Assembly (NCBI GenBank): GCA_029204225.1
Contig: CM055108.1
Span: 21,521,644-21,585,643 of the forward strand
Length of the DNA: 64,000 bases
Direction: 5' to 3'
Origin: Diphasiastrum complanatum
Lineage: Eukaryota > Streptophyta > Lycopodiopsida > Lycopodiales > Lycopodiaceae
Shown here one piece after another: positions 52,560 through 63,283 of this stretch. The translations under genes and the position numbers were made by a program. How positions within the stretch are numbered: position 1 is the stretch's first letter; each line of letters opens with the position of its first letter. The notes beneath the pieces were generated by a model. It was not told where the DNA came from, made no database searches, and saw only the letters and a list, made by a program, of their open reading frames with translations.

Positions 52560-54805
52560 GATTAGGGCTATAGAGCTTTGTTCACTGCCAGCCGATGTAC
52601 TATTTTAGATGAGAATTCAAAAGAAATCCTCTCTGCTTACAGAGAAAAAGTTTTGTAAAAACTGAGTCACGATTTTGTACTTTCTGTGAGCGGTTCAGAT
52701 GCTAATTTATGGCATCAAAGATTAGGTCATCTAAACATGCATTCAATCTTGTATATGCATCATGAAAAATAGTCAAGGACATGAATATAAATGTTGTTAC
52801 TACAACTAATCAGTCTGTTTGTGAAAATTGCTTACTAGAAAAACAACCTAGAACTAGATTTTCAAGAGGACAAGCCAAAAGGGCGAAGTCCATTTTGTCA
52901 CTGGTACACATTGACTTATGTGGTCATATGAGTGTACCTTCCTTGGATCAAGCTCTATATTATATTACATTCATTGATGACTACTCTCAATTTACCAGAG
53001 TCATGTTCATAAAGAACAAGTTAGAGGCGTTCAGTTGCTTCAAAGAGTTCAAGCAATATGCTGAGAATTAGACTGGTCAAAGAGTCAAGGCCCTACGGTC
53101 TGATTCAAGGGAAGAGTACTTATCAAATGAAATGAAGGACTACCTATCTTCATGTGGCGTGCACCATCAGTTTACTACGAGCTACACTCCACAACAGAAT
53201 GGAGTAGTTGAATGAAAGAACCGCACACTGTTGGAAGTTGCACGATCCATGACAATCAACGTGTATTTGTCTCAAACCTTTTGGGCAAAAGTGATCTCTA
53301 CGGCCTGCTATCTGCAAAATTACTCTAGCACTAAAGCAATTGATTCCAAGACACCATTTGAAACCTACTATGGCTACAAACCGGGTTTGAAACACCTACG
53401 TGTTTTTTGATGTCTCTACTATGCACAAGAAGCAATAGGATGTGCTAACTATCTTTGCAATTTTTTGCCAAATCATGCTATAGAAGATATTTCACCTTAT
53501 GAAAAGTTGTATGGAAAGAAACCCGAGGTCAATCATCTTAGAACATTTGGATGTGTATGCTTTGTACATGTACCTCTTGAAAAAGAGGCTAATGCTCTTA
53601 AAGGCATTATGATAGGCTACTCAAGTAAAGCCTATAAGATTTCTGTTCCATCTACTAATCAAACTATGATAAGTAGAGATGTGATCTTCCATGAAGATCG
53701 AATGTACATGAAGGACAATGTGCAGGAATCTCAAGAGCTTATTCATCAAGGAGGAGTCTCTTCATCAAGTATTGATCAAAATGAAGACTTGTTGGGGCCA
53801 AGATCACAAGAGAAGCCGAGTCTACCAATGACTCCAAGAAGATCAACCCGAGAGAGATCCGAGCCTAGAAGACTCACCTACTTGGAAAAAGGCAAAAAAG
53901 TGGAGGATTCAAGTTCTCTACATGCTTTTCACACTTCCATTGAAGAACCATCAAGTGTGGAGGAAGCTCTTCAATCAAAGGATTTTATCAAAGCTATGGA
54001 GGCCGAGTATGAAGCTTTGATGCGAAATGAGACTTGGCAACTTGTAGATCCACCTAATGACAAGCATGCCATTGGATGCAAGTGGGGCTATAGAATCAAG
54101 CTCAATAATGATGGATCAATCAATAAGTTCAAAGCAAGGGTTTGTGCTAAAGGCTATGCCCAAATCAAAGGCATAGATTATGAAGAAACCTTTGCTCCCA
54201 TAGCAAAGATGGTAACCATTAGAATTCTCATTACTATTTGGTGCTTTTATGATTGGAAAATGCTTCAACTTGATGTTTCCAATGCTTTCTTAAATGGTTA
54301 CTTAGAAGAAGAAATATATATGCATCAACCTCCAGGTTTTGTTGTGAATAGCAAAGGATCAAAAGTATGCTTACTTTTGAAAAGTCTTTATGGCTTGAAA
54401 CAAGCTCCAAGGGCTTGGTATGAGAGGTTGAACACTTATCTTCTTTCTATTGGTTTCAAGATTAGTTCATATGATCCATCATTATATCTTAGACATGTTG
54501 GTAATGATATAATCATGTTGCTTATTTATGTTGATGACATTCTATTATGTGGAAGCAGCATGGATTTACTTTTTGATACCAAAATCTCCTTAGGAAAGGA
54601 ATTCAAAATGCAAGATCTTGGATTTTTACATCATGTACTTGGATTAGAGATTAAGATCTCTAATGACTTAGCTTTCATTTCTCAAGAAAGTTATGTAAGA
54701 TCTATGCTTAAGAAGTTTAAAATGCAAGATTGTAAAAGCATAGATACTCCTATGGAGTCTAATGTTAAAGACACTAGAACTTGTGATGAAGCATCCTTTG
54801 AGGAC
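52560..54805 (+). mobile_element. LTR-less chimeric copia segment inserted in the opposite orientation
   Basis: This + strand segment lies between the pre-integrase (right) and integrase (left) of the surrounding minus-strand copia element and lacks LTRs. Its first part (52640-53420) is integrase of one lineage: CENCLLEKQPRTRFSRG, LVHIDLCGHMSVPSLDQ, FIDDYSQFTRV, QQNGVVE, HLRVF. From about 53425 it continues with integrase and RT of a second lineage, close to that of the surrounding element (CANYLCNFLPNHAIEDISPY, then HLRTFGC again). The repeated HLR.F.C region marks the join. Confidence 0.75.
53465..54805 (+). pseudogene. copia integrase end, linker and reverse transcriptase (long open frame)
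   Basis: This is the longest open frame in the window. It contains LRTFGCVCFVHVPLEKEA, GIMIGYSSKAYKISVPSTN, an acidic linker, RRSTRERSEPRRLTYLEKG, then RT: LVDPPNDKHAIGCKWGYRIK, ARVCAKGYAQIKGIDYEETF, NAFLNGYLEEEIYM, LKSLYGLKQAPRAWYERL, LLIYVDDILLCGSS and QDLGFLHHVLGLEI. RT motifs including YVDD are intact. The true similarity ends near 54800 after CKSIDTPMESNV. The remaining codons to 55015 are antisense read-through of the minus-strand element. No RNase H or LTR follows. Confidence 0.93.
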
Positions 54806-56500
54806 ATCACACAAGCTTCACATATTCTTTCCTCCTTTGCCAAAGATCTTGTAAGGCCGAGAGCAAAATCTTCCTCCTTCCATAGATTTGGTGTTGATGT
54901 GACCAAGCCTCTTGTCCCACAAATCAAAAGTGGTCATTTTGCCCTCCTCAACTACCTTCACAAATTGGTTAGGATCAACAAAAGTATCAAGCTTAAACAA
55001 CCTCCCAAACCTTGAGCCTCTTGCTACGATCTCCCCACTCTTCTTGATGTTGCATTCATTAGTAGAGAACTCCACAATAAAACCATGATCTAAAAATTGG
55101 CCAACACTAAGCAAATTCTTAGTGATGCTAGGAATGAAGAGAACACCATCTATCTTAGTCTTCTTGGAAGATCCTAAGCATAAAAGAATAGATCCTACAC
55201 CTTCAATCTTGCATTCATAATCATTTTCTGTATGGAAGGGTCTTATAAATCCTACATAAGGTGTGAGTTGAAAAAAGTATTCCCTTTTATCCGACATGTG
55301 AGAGCTAGCCCCGCTATCAATCCACCAAGGATCTTCACCTTTGACACTTGATGATGAAATGTTGACATCGTGAGTGAACCTTCATGAGAACTCTCTTCCT
55401 CCTCTTATCCACTGTTAGTTTGGCTTTGTGATTGCCTCCTCTCAAAGCATTCCGAGGCATAGTGCCCCATTTTGCTACAATAGTAGCATTTTATTTTGGG
55501 ATTTGTCCTTCTCGGGTTTGACGTGGCTTGATGATTATATAGATCCTAGATTTTCTCCATCCTTTGCTTGCTCCTTTTTTAAAGTTCCATCCTTGCTCTT
55601 TGCTTTGCCTTTGCTTTTAAAAAATAAGGCTTTTTCATCACCATCATTAATGGAGAGCCTCTCCACTCTTGCTTTGATGTGAGCCTTCCTACTCTTCTCG
55701 GCCATCAACACACTTTGAAGGTCTTCAAGTGTAGGCAATTTTCCCATTATTGCATAACTTTGGATAAGATCAGCAAAACCACAACTTCAGCCATTCAAAA
55801 AAACTTTTACATGCTCACTCTCCTTGATAAGGTCACCATATAGGCAAGATCCTTGTTCAAATTATTCACTCTCAAAACAAATTGGTGTCCACTATCATTC
55901 TTCCTTGGAAGCATTGAAGCACTTGATTCTTAAGAAAAAGCAATCTTGAGGTGTTCTTGGACTCATAAATGTTTTTAAGAGTATCCCAAGACTCTTGGTC
56001 TGAGATTCATGCTCCTACTTCTTTGAGTAGTTCATTTGTAACATTCATCTTAATACAATGGAGTGCAATTTTGCATCTCTTCTTGTATTTTGTTGCCCAT
56101 TGTGGATGGATTGGCTATCAAACAAATTTCTTTTACTAAATCTCAGAAGAGCCTAAGAAGACCTAAACAAGGCCAAGAATGACCTATTAGAACTCCAAGG
56201 CTGATCCAACTTCCTTTTGAGTGGTGGTAATCAATTCCTTAAGAAAATCTCTACTAAGTGACTTGTACTCCAAGATGCAAATCACCAAGCCTTTCTAATT
56301 TGGTTTGCTCGAATGGAAATGACTCAATCTTAGTTTCTAAAGCTATAACTCAGCAAATCAAATCCCCTTTGATCTATTTAATTTAATTGAAACCAAATTT
56401 GGAAGTATAATCACTAGATTATCACCTAGTAGCAAAGGCAAAACCAATACTACTCAAAATCTAATAGTAAAGCTTGAAGAATTCAAATCTAAAGCTCATT
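54800..56500 (-). pseudogene. copia gag, protease and pre-integrase (minus-strand element, proximal half)
   Basis: Read from the right: gag segments NIYESKNTSRLLFLKNQVLQ (about 55990-55930) and IMGKLPTLEDLQSVLMAEKS (55747 on); zinc knuckle KCYYCSKMGHYASECFERRQ (about 55490-55435, CX2CX4HX4C); protease WWIDSGASSHMSDKREYF (about 55325-55270, DSGAS active site); core GVLFIPSITKNLLSVGQFLD; pre-integrase LWDKRLGHINTKSM and, one frame on, ICEACVMSSKD ending at about 54803. The continuation with integrase is at 52558, across the insertion. Stops and shifts occur in gag and after the zinc knuckle. Confidence 0.9.
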
Positions 56501-56509
56501 TTTTTATTA

Positions 56510-56522
56510 GGCTCTGATACCA
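56510..56522 (-). other. Retrotransposon primer-binding site
   Basis: TGGTATCAGAGCC on the minus strand, complementary to initiator tRNA-Met. It marks the 5' LTR border of the minus-strand copia element. Confidence 0.9.
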
Positions 56523-57100
56523 TAAAAAGTTTCAATAGCAAAATGAATCTCAATCATAACTAAAAGTGATGGAGAATCCACATTTGATTGATCTAGATCC
56601 AAACTATGAGCTAGAAACAAGACTAGTTTAAAAACTAGCCCATCTTGGCATTTAACTTCACAATTGGCACATAGTTTGCTGCAAATCAAGATATGATACT
56701 TCAACAAGCTTGGCTGATCTGTACACAGGTTTAGTACCTTCCAATCAATGCAATAAATGCTTAAGATCACTCACAAAACACTGTTCGAACTTGCCAGACA
56801 AAAACTATGTACGTGAAAGTGAAAGATTTTGAATTTTTATCAAATTCTATGACAACATTTCATAGATATATATACATGTCCATCTCGGATTGAGAGTTTA
56901 GGGTTATCCTTCAACCATGTTTGACCTAACCGTAAAGTCAATAACCTAAACTAGGCCATCAACCCTAGCATTGACCTCGAGATCTTCATATCCTGCAACT
57001 CCCAGAAATATATTCTCGATTGAAATCAATGATTGCCAAAATGTCCCTTGAAAATAAGTGATGATTTCTATGCCTTTTGATCATGAGTACTACTTATAAT
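56523..57100 (-). repeat. 5' LTR of the minus-strand copia element
   Basis: The sequence upstream of the primer-binding site must be the 5' LTR. A TATA-like tatatatatctatg lies at about 56860-56873 on the minus strand. The start of the LTR near 57100 and its end near 56523 (reads cttttta rather than ..CA) are approximate. No second LTR is available. Confidence 0.55.
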
Positions 57101-58480
57101 GTTTGGGCCATGCCTTTCTCATTGCTTGTGGTATGAATGGTATTGATTAACTAATAAGATAGAACCCAAATTGTGTTGAAAGCCATATATAGCAAAAGAT
57201 GAGGGGATGGGAAGATCAATGTGGGTGACAAAGGCAACAGTTGGTTGTGGTGGCTGAGTACATCTACGAGCCGTGGGAGGCGAGCTAGGTGCAACTATCT
57301 TGCTATGTACTCATCGACGTCTTTGGGAGGTGCTTCCTTGATGCGATGTCTTTGCTGGTGCTGGTGCGATGTCTCTGCTGGTGCTGGTGCTGGCGCATCG
57401 ATAGCCAATACATTCTCCACTTTGAAACCGTGAAGTTTGCTTTCCAATAACAAAGCCGCAAGTGAGAGAGAGACCCATCCGCAAACTGCTTCTTGGTGTT
57501 GGGCTTCCTTCAATATACCATGGTTATCACATGATATTTTGTTGGTGTCTTTTTGTTGTAAAGCTTTTAACTAGCAGCTCAAACAACAAACTATTACTGG
57601 ATTCTAAGATCTTTTATATTGTTTTGGTTGTGAAACAAATTTTTACCCTTATGTAGGAGGATCATAGTTGCTAGTTCCAAAATGGAACGCATTCCATTCC
57701 GGAATGAGGCCAGGAATGTGCTTCAGAATCTTGTAGTAAATTCTGCTCTATCGACATCTTTCCTTTCAAATGTTCCACAATTTTTTTATATATCACTCTC
57801 TTAAATGGGATAAAACTTTTATTTGAAAGTTGTGCTAGTTTTTCTAACTTGTTTTGGAGGGACGGGTGTAATTTTTATGCAAAGTGTCTTACATTCTAGC
57901 TTTGAAAAATCGTCCTCTTTTTTAGATCCGATGCTAGATTTAAGGTTCCCCCAGGTGCTTCAAAAGTTTTGTTTCTGTAGTTTGGAAGGTCGAGCAAAAA
58001 TGTAAGTGTAGTTACCAGACAGTTTTTGCACTAGAAAATTATAGCAGACATTCTAAGCTTGTTTGGGGAAAAAACTCTTAAAATCTCTCTGAGAAGCTGA
58101 TAGGAGCAAAACAATGTTGCTCAAATGATGCTGCTCATTGACCTGAAATTTTGTAGCGCCTGCATTTTGCAACTATTCTGTTTATGATATCTACAGTTTG
58201 CAGCATCTGTTCTCACCAATGATGTGGCAAATATTTGTTTCTCATTAAAATAGGGTTATGCCAAAATGGTTGGAGTATCTCTTGGGCAAAGATGGCACTT
58301 TATTCAGATTTTATCATGCATGTCAGAACTATTTGACCTCTAAGATGTTACAGGCCCCTATTTAGGTGTAATTCTTATATACAGGCTTTCATATATAGTA
58401 GGATTTTCTGCGATTGTCGTGCTGGATCTTTGTTTCAGTTAGGCACTCCATTAAATAGATATTTGTGGCGAGTTCAATGT
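57100..58480. other. Stretch without a firm gene
   Basis: A 72-codon minus ORF at 57295-57513 (LAALLLESKLHGFKVENVLA, then an Ala/Pro run and HQHQQRH) is the only protein-like piece; the repeat ctggtgctggtgc underlies it. I cannot support a function. The rest shows no motif. Confidence 0.35.
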
Positions 58481-58486
58481 TGTGTT

Positions 58487-59385
58487 GCTACAAAAACGTT
58501 CCGGATCGTGCAATCCGGAACGACAGCGATCCGCGAACCGGATCGCAATTGTATTTTATTTATTTTTTATTTTATTTTTTTTGTGGAAAAAGGAGTAATG
58601 GCCAAATTATTTTTTTTTTGAGTTTAATACTAACTAAACCATAATTGAATGGTGGACATGCTTTTCCAATAGATATCAGAAATCAGTTTTAAAAGGTGTT
58701 CTGATGCAAATGGTTTGCAGATCTATTGATTCCGTTTTCTGTTAGAAAATGATAGAAAGAGTTAGAAGGAGCCTTCCTTAGCCTAGCGGGAATTGTATAC
58801 TTCTTGTGGAATAGCTAAAACAGGGGGTTCGGGGGGCGGTAGCACCGCCCCCCGGTGGGGGGTTTGGGGGGCAACGCCCCGAGTGAAAACACACTTTTTG
58901 GTGTTTCGCACCCGAAACAGTCGGCAAACTACACAGTCATAATGCTCTCAATTAGCTTTCATCTGATACCCATATTGCCTAAAAAAATTTCCAAAAGAAA
59001 AGAAAAACGATTCTGGGAAAATCCCGAAACGCGATTCTGAATCGCAATTCTGATCGCAATTCTGAATCGCGATTCAGAATCGCGGTGCATCTATGGCTGA
59101 AACCATCTACTGATGTCCAAATTTCTGAAACCATATGAAAATGCAGCCAGTTTTCTTAAACCATCTACTGATGTCCAGATTTCTAATCAATGTAGCCTGC
59201 AGCCATCTGAAACCAAGCAACAGATCTGCATAACAATTGCTTTTTTGATATCCTTTCACATGATACCCATATTGGCAACTATACCAAAAAAAAAATTGCG
59301 TTCCGGGAAACCCTAATGGGAAATCCCGGATCGCGTTCCGGAACGCGATCCGGATCACGTTCCGGAACGCGGACTGCAACCTTGG
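58487..59385. mobile_element. Non-autonomous DNA element(s) with GC-rich inverted ends
   Basis: The left end has gttgctacaaaaacgttccg then gatcgtgcaatccggaacg, and the right end inverts to gttgcagtccgcgttccgga. Both are filled with GATCCGGAACG-type motifs. Internally, a second 3'-end-like zone (59000-59095) uses GATTCTGAATCGC motifs in the same position after ctgatacccatattgcc. The phrase ccatctactgatgtcca occurs twice (59103 and 59160). No transposase is encoded. Either one element with an internal duplicate end or two adjacent elements. Confidence 0.5.
58831..58853. repeat. GC-rich hairpin (ggggggcggt...)
   Basis: ggggggcggtagcaccgcccccc forms a 10-bp stem with a 3-base loop, followed by ggggggcaacgcccc. 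Strong local secondary structure within AT-rich DNA. Confidence 0.9.
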
Positions 59386-59637
59386 TTCAATGAATACACG
59401 CTCGCAAATGAAATTAGCATTTTAAAAAAAAAATGTTTCGATCCAATACATTCATGAACATACAGTCATGACTTGAAAAATGGCCTTACGTTGCAAGCTC
59501 TACCAGTAATCAGGATCTGGAAAGACAAATACATACACTACAGTTCAGAACTTCGTCATAATGTAATATGATTAAGACTACTCTATTCAGGCATGAAGCT
59601 TGCAACTACTTACACAGATCAATTAAAGTGGAACCTT

Positions 59638-59850
59638 GAACTAACAAAGATAAAAAATAAATTGCACATATTTTCTCCATTCAAGCTTGACAAATGTCCT
59701 CTTCATCAGAACGATGATGTAGTTAGGGTAAAGAAAGTGGTACCTTGACCTAGCAAAAATAAAAAATAAAGTGTACATATTTTTTCCATTTAAGCTTGAC
59801 AAATATATCCTCTTCATCAGAACGATGATGCAGTTAGGGTAAAGCAATTT
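59638..59850 (+). repeat. Tandem duplication, about 115-bp unit
   Basis: Units near 59640 and 59752 share a(c/g)caaa(g/a)ataaaaaataaa, catatttt(c/t)tccatt, aagcttgacaaat, cctcttcatcagaacgatga and agttagggtaaag. They lie beyond the last recognised exon of the LRR gene. Confidence 0.92.
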
Positions 59851-60104
59851 AACACAAATTTCTACATCAAAAGAACATACTGAACAATTTTCGAAGGCTC
59901 AATATTGCAGTTTTGCGATATCAAACCTGCTGCTGCTACTTTAACTCTCTAAATCAGCAAGTTGAGACTTGAGATATCACTGATTTGATTTTGTACCCTG
60001 GCGCGAGTCAAGTAGAAGATATTAGTTAGACGTAGATCCAACATGAACTTCCTTCCCTTTGTTGTCATCATCGTCTCACCTCGCACAATACCTGCATGAA
60101 TTAC

Positions 60105-61742
60105 CTGCATGACATAGTTGGCAACGCTCAATGGTGGCAACTTATGATGCCCTTTTCAGGTTGCAAGCGTAAATATTTTACAGATGACACAGATTTTTGG
60201 CTTATATTAAAGCAGTAAAGCCAGCATTTTTTCACCAGCTCTTTGCTTTGCATAGACTTTATTTTGCAACTGCATGGTGAACACACTAACCCCTTGTTAA
60301 GAAGTTTTTTAATGCAAGAACTATCTCACATATACAATGTCACAAACAGGTAAACCATTGACTAGATTAGCCAGCCTATTCTCAAGAGTATACCTCTAGA
60401 AGATGGTCTTCGCCATAAGCGTAGTTTCGTCTCAAAGACAACTGCAACAAATGTCAGCAAAGTTAAGTAACTTGGTACCAAAAATGCAGAAACTGTTTGT
60501 ACAGAAATGTCAAGTTCAGAATTATATTCTACCTTTTCAATTGATGCATGATTGTGTAAAGTTCTGCTGATTACAGCTGAACAGGACTCGCTGATATTAT
60601 TATTTGCAAGACACAAGTCCACCAAGGAAGCATTGGTCTGGTCAATAAATCACATCAGTACTGTGAGTTCTTTAAATGTATAGAATGTTTTAGAAATTCC
60701 AGACAATCTCTCTTACTTGCTTTCTTGCTTCCATGTAACAGACATACAAAGGACTCAATCAAAAGCAGAAATGCAAGAAAGAAGTGAACAGCCAGTATAT
60801 AAAGGTTTGCAAATGGCTTTGAAGTGCCAAAATGTTGATTATGTTCCTGGCAGAACCACACAATAATCAGAATCTACAAATAAATAGGCCGTCATGGCCC
60901 CTAGTCTACATTTCATTTGATGTCACTAGCTAAAACTAGGCCTGAGTGTAAAATTCTATAGAATGAGCTAAGCTCAGTAGCTCAACTCCTACAGGAACAG
61001 CTGTCAGGTTCTGTGCTCAGAAAAAGAACTAGTTGTCAAACCTTGACCTATCAAAGATGTATTTATTTTCTCACTTCATATTCTTATTTAACTTGTGGAG
61101 AACAAAAGTCAGAATCCCCTCCTTTAGTGATCTAAATTCCAATTACATCTCTTTCCTGTAGTGGCCTAGATTTATATTGAAAGTTTGAAAGACTTAACAA
61201 TCTCTAGCTAAAACTCAAATAGAAGTTATAAGAGTGACACCTGGAGCCAAGAGAAGATAGCAGTTGCCCCCTCAGAAGTAATATTGTTTTCGGTTAGGTC
61301 TAATTTCTGCAAAAATTTGTGCAAGGAGATTCATATATTAGTGAAAAAGCTACTAGTAACTTACCATAGAAGTCTCATAATAGAAACATCAGGCATTGTG
61401 TGTTTTAAAACAGCATCCTCACTCAAGAATCAAAAACTCACATTTGACTTTTGAGCTGAAGGGTAGGGAGCAGACCTCAATAGACACATGCTCACTCAAT
61501 GCCTGAACTAGAGTTCGGATTTGTGTATCAGTAATCCCACAATCTTGGAGGTTCAGAATATGCAAATTTGGAGGCATAGCACTAAACATGGGAACCTGTA
61601 ATTTTGTAACATCTCCAGGTTTGCTCCAGCTTTCATCCACATCAACATTGTTGTTGGCAGCTGAGCGAGGACTCATCGATGAATTTGATGGAGATGCTTC
61701 AAGGGACAAATCAGCTCGTGGCTTACACCTGAAATTTTCTGC
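60105..61742 (-). CDS. Leucine-rich-repeat (RNI-like) protein gene, partial, five exons seen
   Basis: Exons on the minus strand, all joined in phase 0, are 61738-61476, 61306-61241 (66 bp), 60637-60533 (105 bp), 60441-60394 (48 bp) and 60140-60105 (36 bp), each with GT/AG borders. The protein starts Ser-rich (ASPSNSSMSPRSAANN) and then shows ribonuclease-inhibitor-like repeats: NLHILNLQDCGITDTQIRTL, LDLTENNITSEGATAIFSWL, LVDLCLANNNISESCSAVIS, IEKLSLRRNYAYGEDHLLEL. The pattern is L..L.L..N.I...... The first exon and the 3' end are not located; an alternative reading runs through 60104 to a stop at 59949. Such repeats mediate protein binding. No lesions are seen, so it is probably a live gene. 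Confidence 0.75.
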
Positions 61743-61799
61743 AGTAAAACCATGACATGCTATTAGCATACTATGGATTTCCACAGAGACAACCCACAG

Positions 61800-62235
61800 T
61801 CAGGTCAGTCGTTCAAACATGGTGAGCTGCCCTGTGCACAGGAAAATGGCCTTCACAAATAAAATAATTTGTCGGAAGTTTCTATGTGAACCATGAGCTT
61901 TCTATTTTAGTTTTGTACATTAGACTAGTTAATATGAATAGAGCTAATTGTCATGATTTCAATCTTATAGCCCCAGGTCAAATTGTAAACACTTTACATA
62001 TCACATTAGTAGATCAAGTCCACACCACTTGAGTTTTATCAAAAGCACCATGCCATAACAGCAATTATGACCACTTAAAGTTTCTGAGATAACTAGTGTT
62101 CCCTCCAGAATTTACAATAACATAACGAAGCTGTAGTAAGATACAGTGCATATTAGTGAGAAACTAGTGTTCTGAGATTCCTTCCGTTTGTAAGTATCAT
62201 CATGGCATCCTGAAAGGAACTGTGTTGGTTTGAAT
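61800..62235. other. Intergenic or intronic stretch upstream of the LRR exons
   Basis: No motif recognised on either strand. Upstream exons or the promoter of the LRR gene could lie here or further right. Confidence 0.4.
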
Positions 62236-62239
62236 TACA

Positions 62240-62880
62240 GCTTCTCCTCCAGGTACTTTCCTGTTTAGAAAATGAAGACTCCTGCAGCCACAGTAGCTAG
62301 CCAGATAAAATGTAAAAAACACCAGACAGGATAGACTCTGAAACTGACATTTCCCTCTTCTTTGACTTGGAACCCACTTCAGATCATCCTAGAATTCCTT
62401 CGAGCCTTCAATCTACAAGGGCCACTTGGAGTTGGCACAAAGTCTTGCAGGATAAACTTTGAGACTGCCATTTCCCTCTTCTTTGACTTGGCACCCACAG
62501 AGAATGGTGGGTTTGATGGCAGCAACAGCGATATTTTCCTTTGTAAAAGAATATGTTTTTATTTTTCAAATTTAGTCAAGTTCAGGAAGGAACGCTTTCC
62601 CTCCAGGTACTTCCTGTTTAGAAAATGAAGACTCCCGCAGCCACAGTAGCTAGCCAGATAAAATGTAAAAAAATCCAGACAGGATAGACTCTGAAACTGC
62701 CATCCCTCTTCTTTGACACTCCAGATCAACCTAGAATTCCTTTGAGCCTTCAATCAACAAGGGGCACTTGGAGTTGGCAGAAAGTCTTGCAGGATAGACT
62801 TTGAAACTGCCATTTCCCTCTTCTTTGACTTGGCACGCACTCTCAAGCCAGATCATCCTAGAATTCCTTCAGGCCAGCTA
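62240..62880 (+). repeat. Direct duplication, ~360-bp period, with nested repeats
   Basis: ctccaggtac-ttcctgttta..gaagactcc(t/c)gcagccacagt at 62250 recurs at 62603, together with gacaggatagactctgaaac, ccctcttctttgac and cttcaatc-acaagg. Inside each unit the phrase aaactg(a/c)catttccctcttc occurs twice (62341/62463 and 62695/62805), giving a nested repeat of about 120 bp. Confidence 0.92.
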
Positions 62881-62924
62881 GCTTTTTGCCCCATGAGTCC
62901 GCTCTGCATCTGATTTGTGGGTTA

Positions 62925-63115
62925 ACCATATGAAACCAAGCAAAAGAACTGCTCTTTTGAAATCCTTGCATGTGATACCCATATTGGCAGCTCTTGAAAA
63001 TAAACAAAAAAAAGAATTCTGATCTGGAAAACTCTAACAAAAATCCCCGAATTGTGTTCCGAATTGCGATCCAGAATACGTTCCAAATCATGATCTGGAG
63101 CATGTACTGCATCTA
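62925..63115. repeat. 3'-end copy of the 58.5-59.4 kb element family
   Basis: ccatatgaaaccaagcaa, tttgaaatccttgcatgtga and tacccatattggcagct match 59200-59275. They are followed by a decayed gaattgcgatccagaat zone and tgcatctatggt, as at 59085-59095. The motifs are more diverged than in the first two copies. Confidence 0.8.
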
Positions 63116-63182
63116 TGGTCTACCTTGAGCAACTTGAATTAAAAACCATATAGCAAACTAATTTTCTATTATAAGACATCAC

Positions 63183-63267
63183 AGATCCAAGGGTTGGCTC
63201 AGGTGATTAGCTTGGCATCCAAAGTTTCTTTGATCCTAGGTTCAAGCCCCCCTTGGAAACCAAGATG
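63183..63267 (+). mobile_element. Short tRNA-derived retroposon with 16-bp target duplication
   Basis: An 85-bp insert is flanked by perfect copies of tattataagacatcac (63167-63182 and 63268-63283). It contains box A-like tggctcaggtga, box B-like ggttcaagccc (63239-63249), and a 7-bp stem ccaaggg / cccttgg placed like an acceptor stem, with AACCA soon after. It is tRNA-like, but the anticodon arm does not form well. It is best explained as a SINE head or tRNA retropseudogene inserted by LINE-type machinery. Confidence 0.75.
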
Positions 63268-63283
63268 TATTATAAGACATCAC

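Noticed and set aside
54818..55015. C-terminal 65 codons of the 53465-55015 ORF
   Set aside because: Copia similarity ends near 54800; the rest is antisense read-through of the minus-strand pre-integrase.
57221..57513. Gene candidate with an Ala/Pro and Gln/His-rich minus ORF
   Set aside because: Both strands are open over a ctggtg repeat; no motif, splice signal or promoter decides for a real protein.
63183..63267. A functional tRNA gene
   Set aside because: Acceptor and D stems form, but the anticodon arm is poor and the perfect flanking duplication indicates retroposition.
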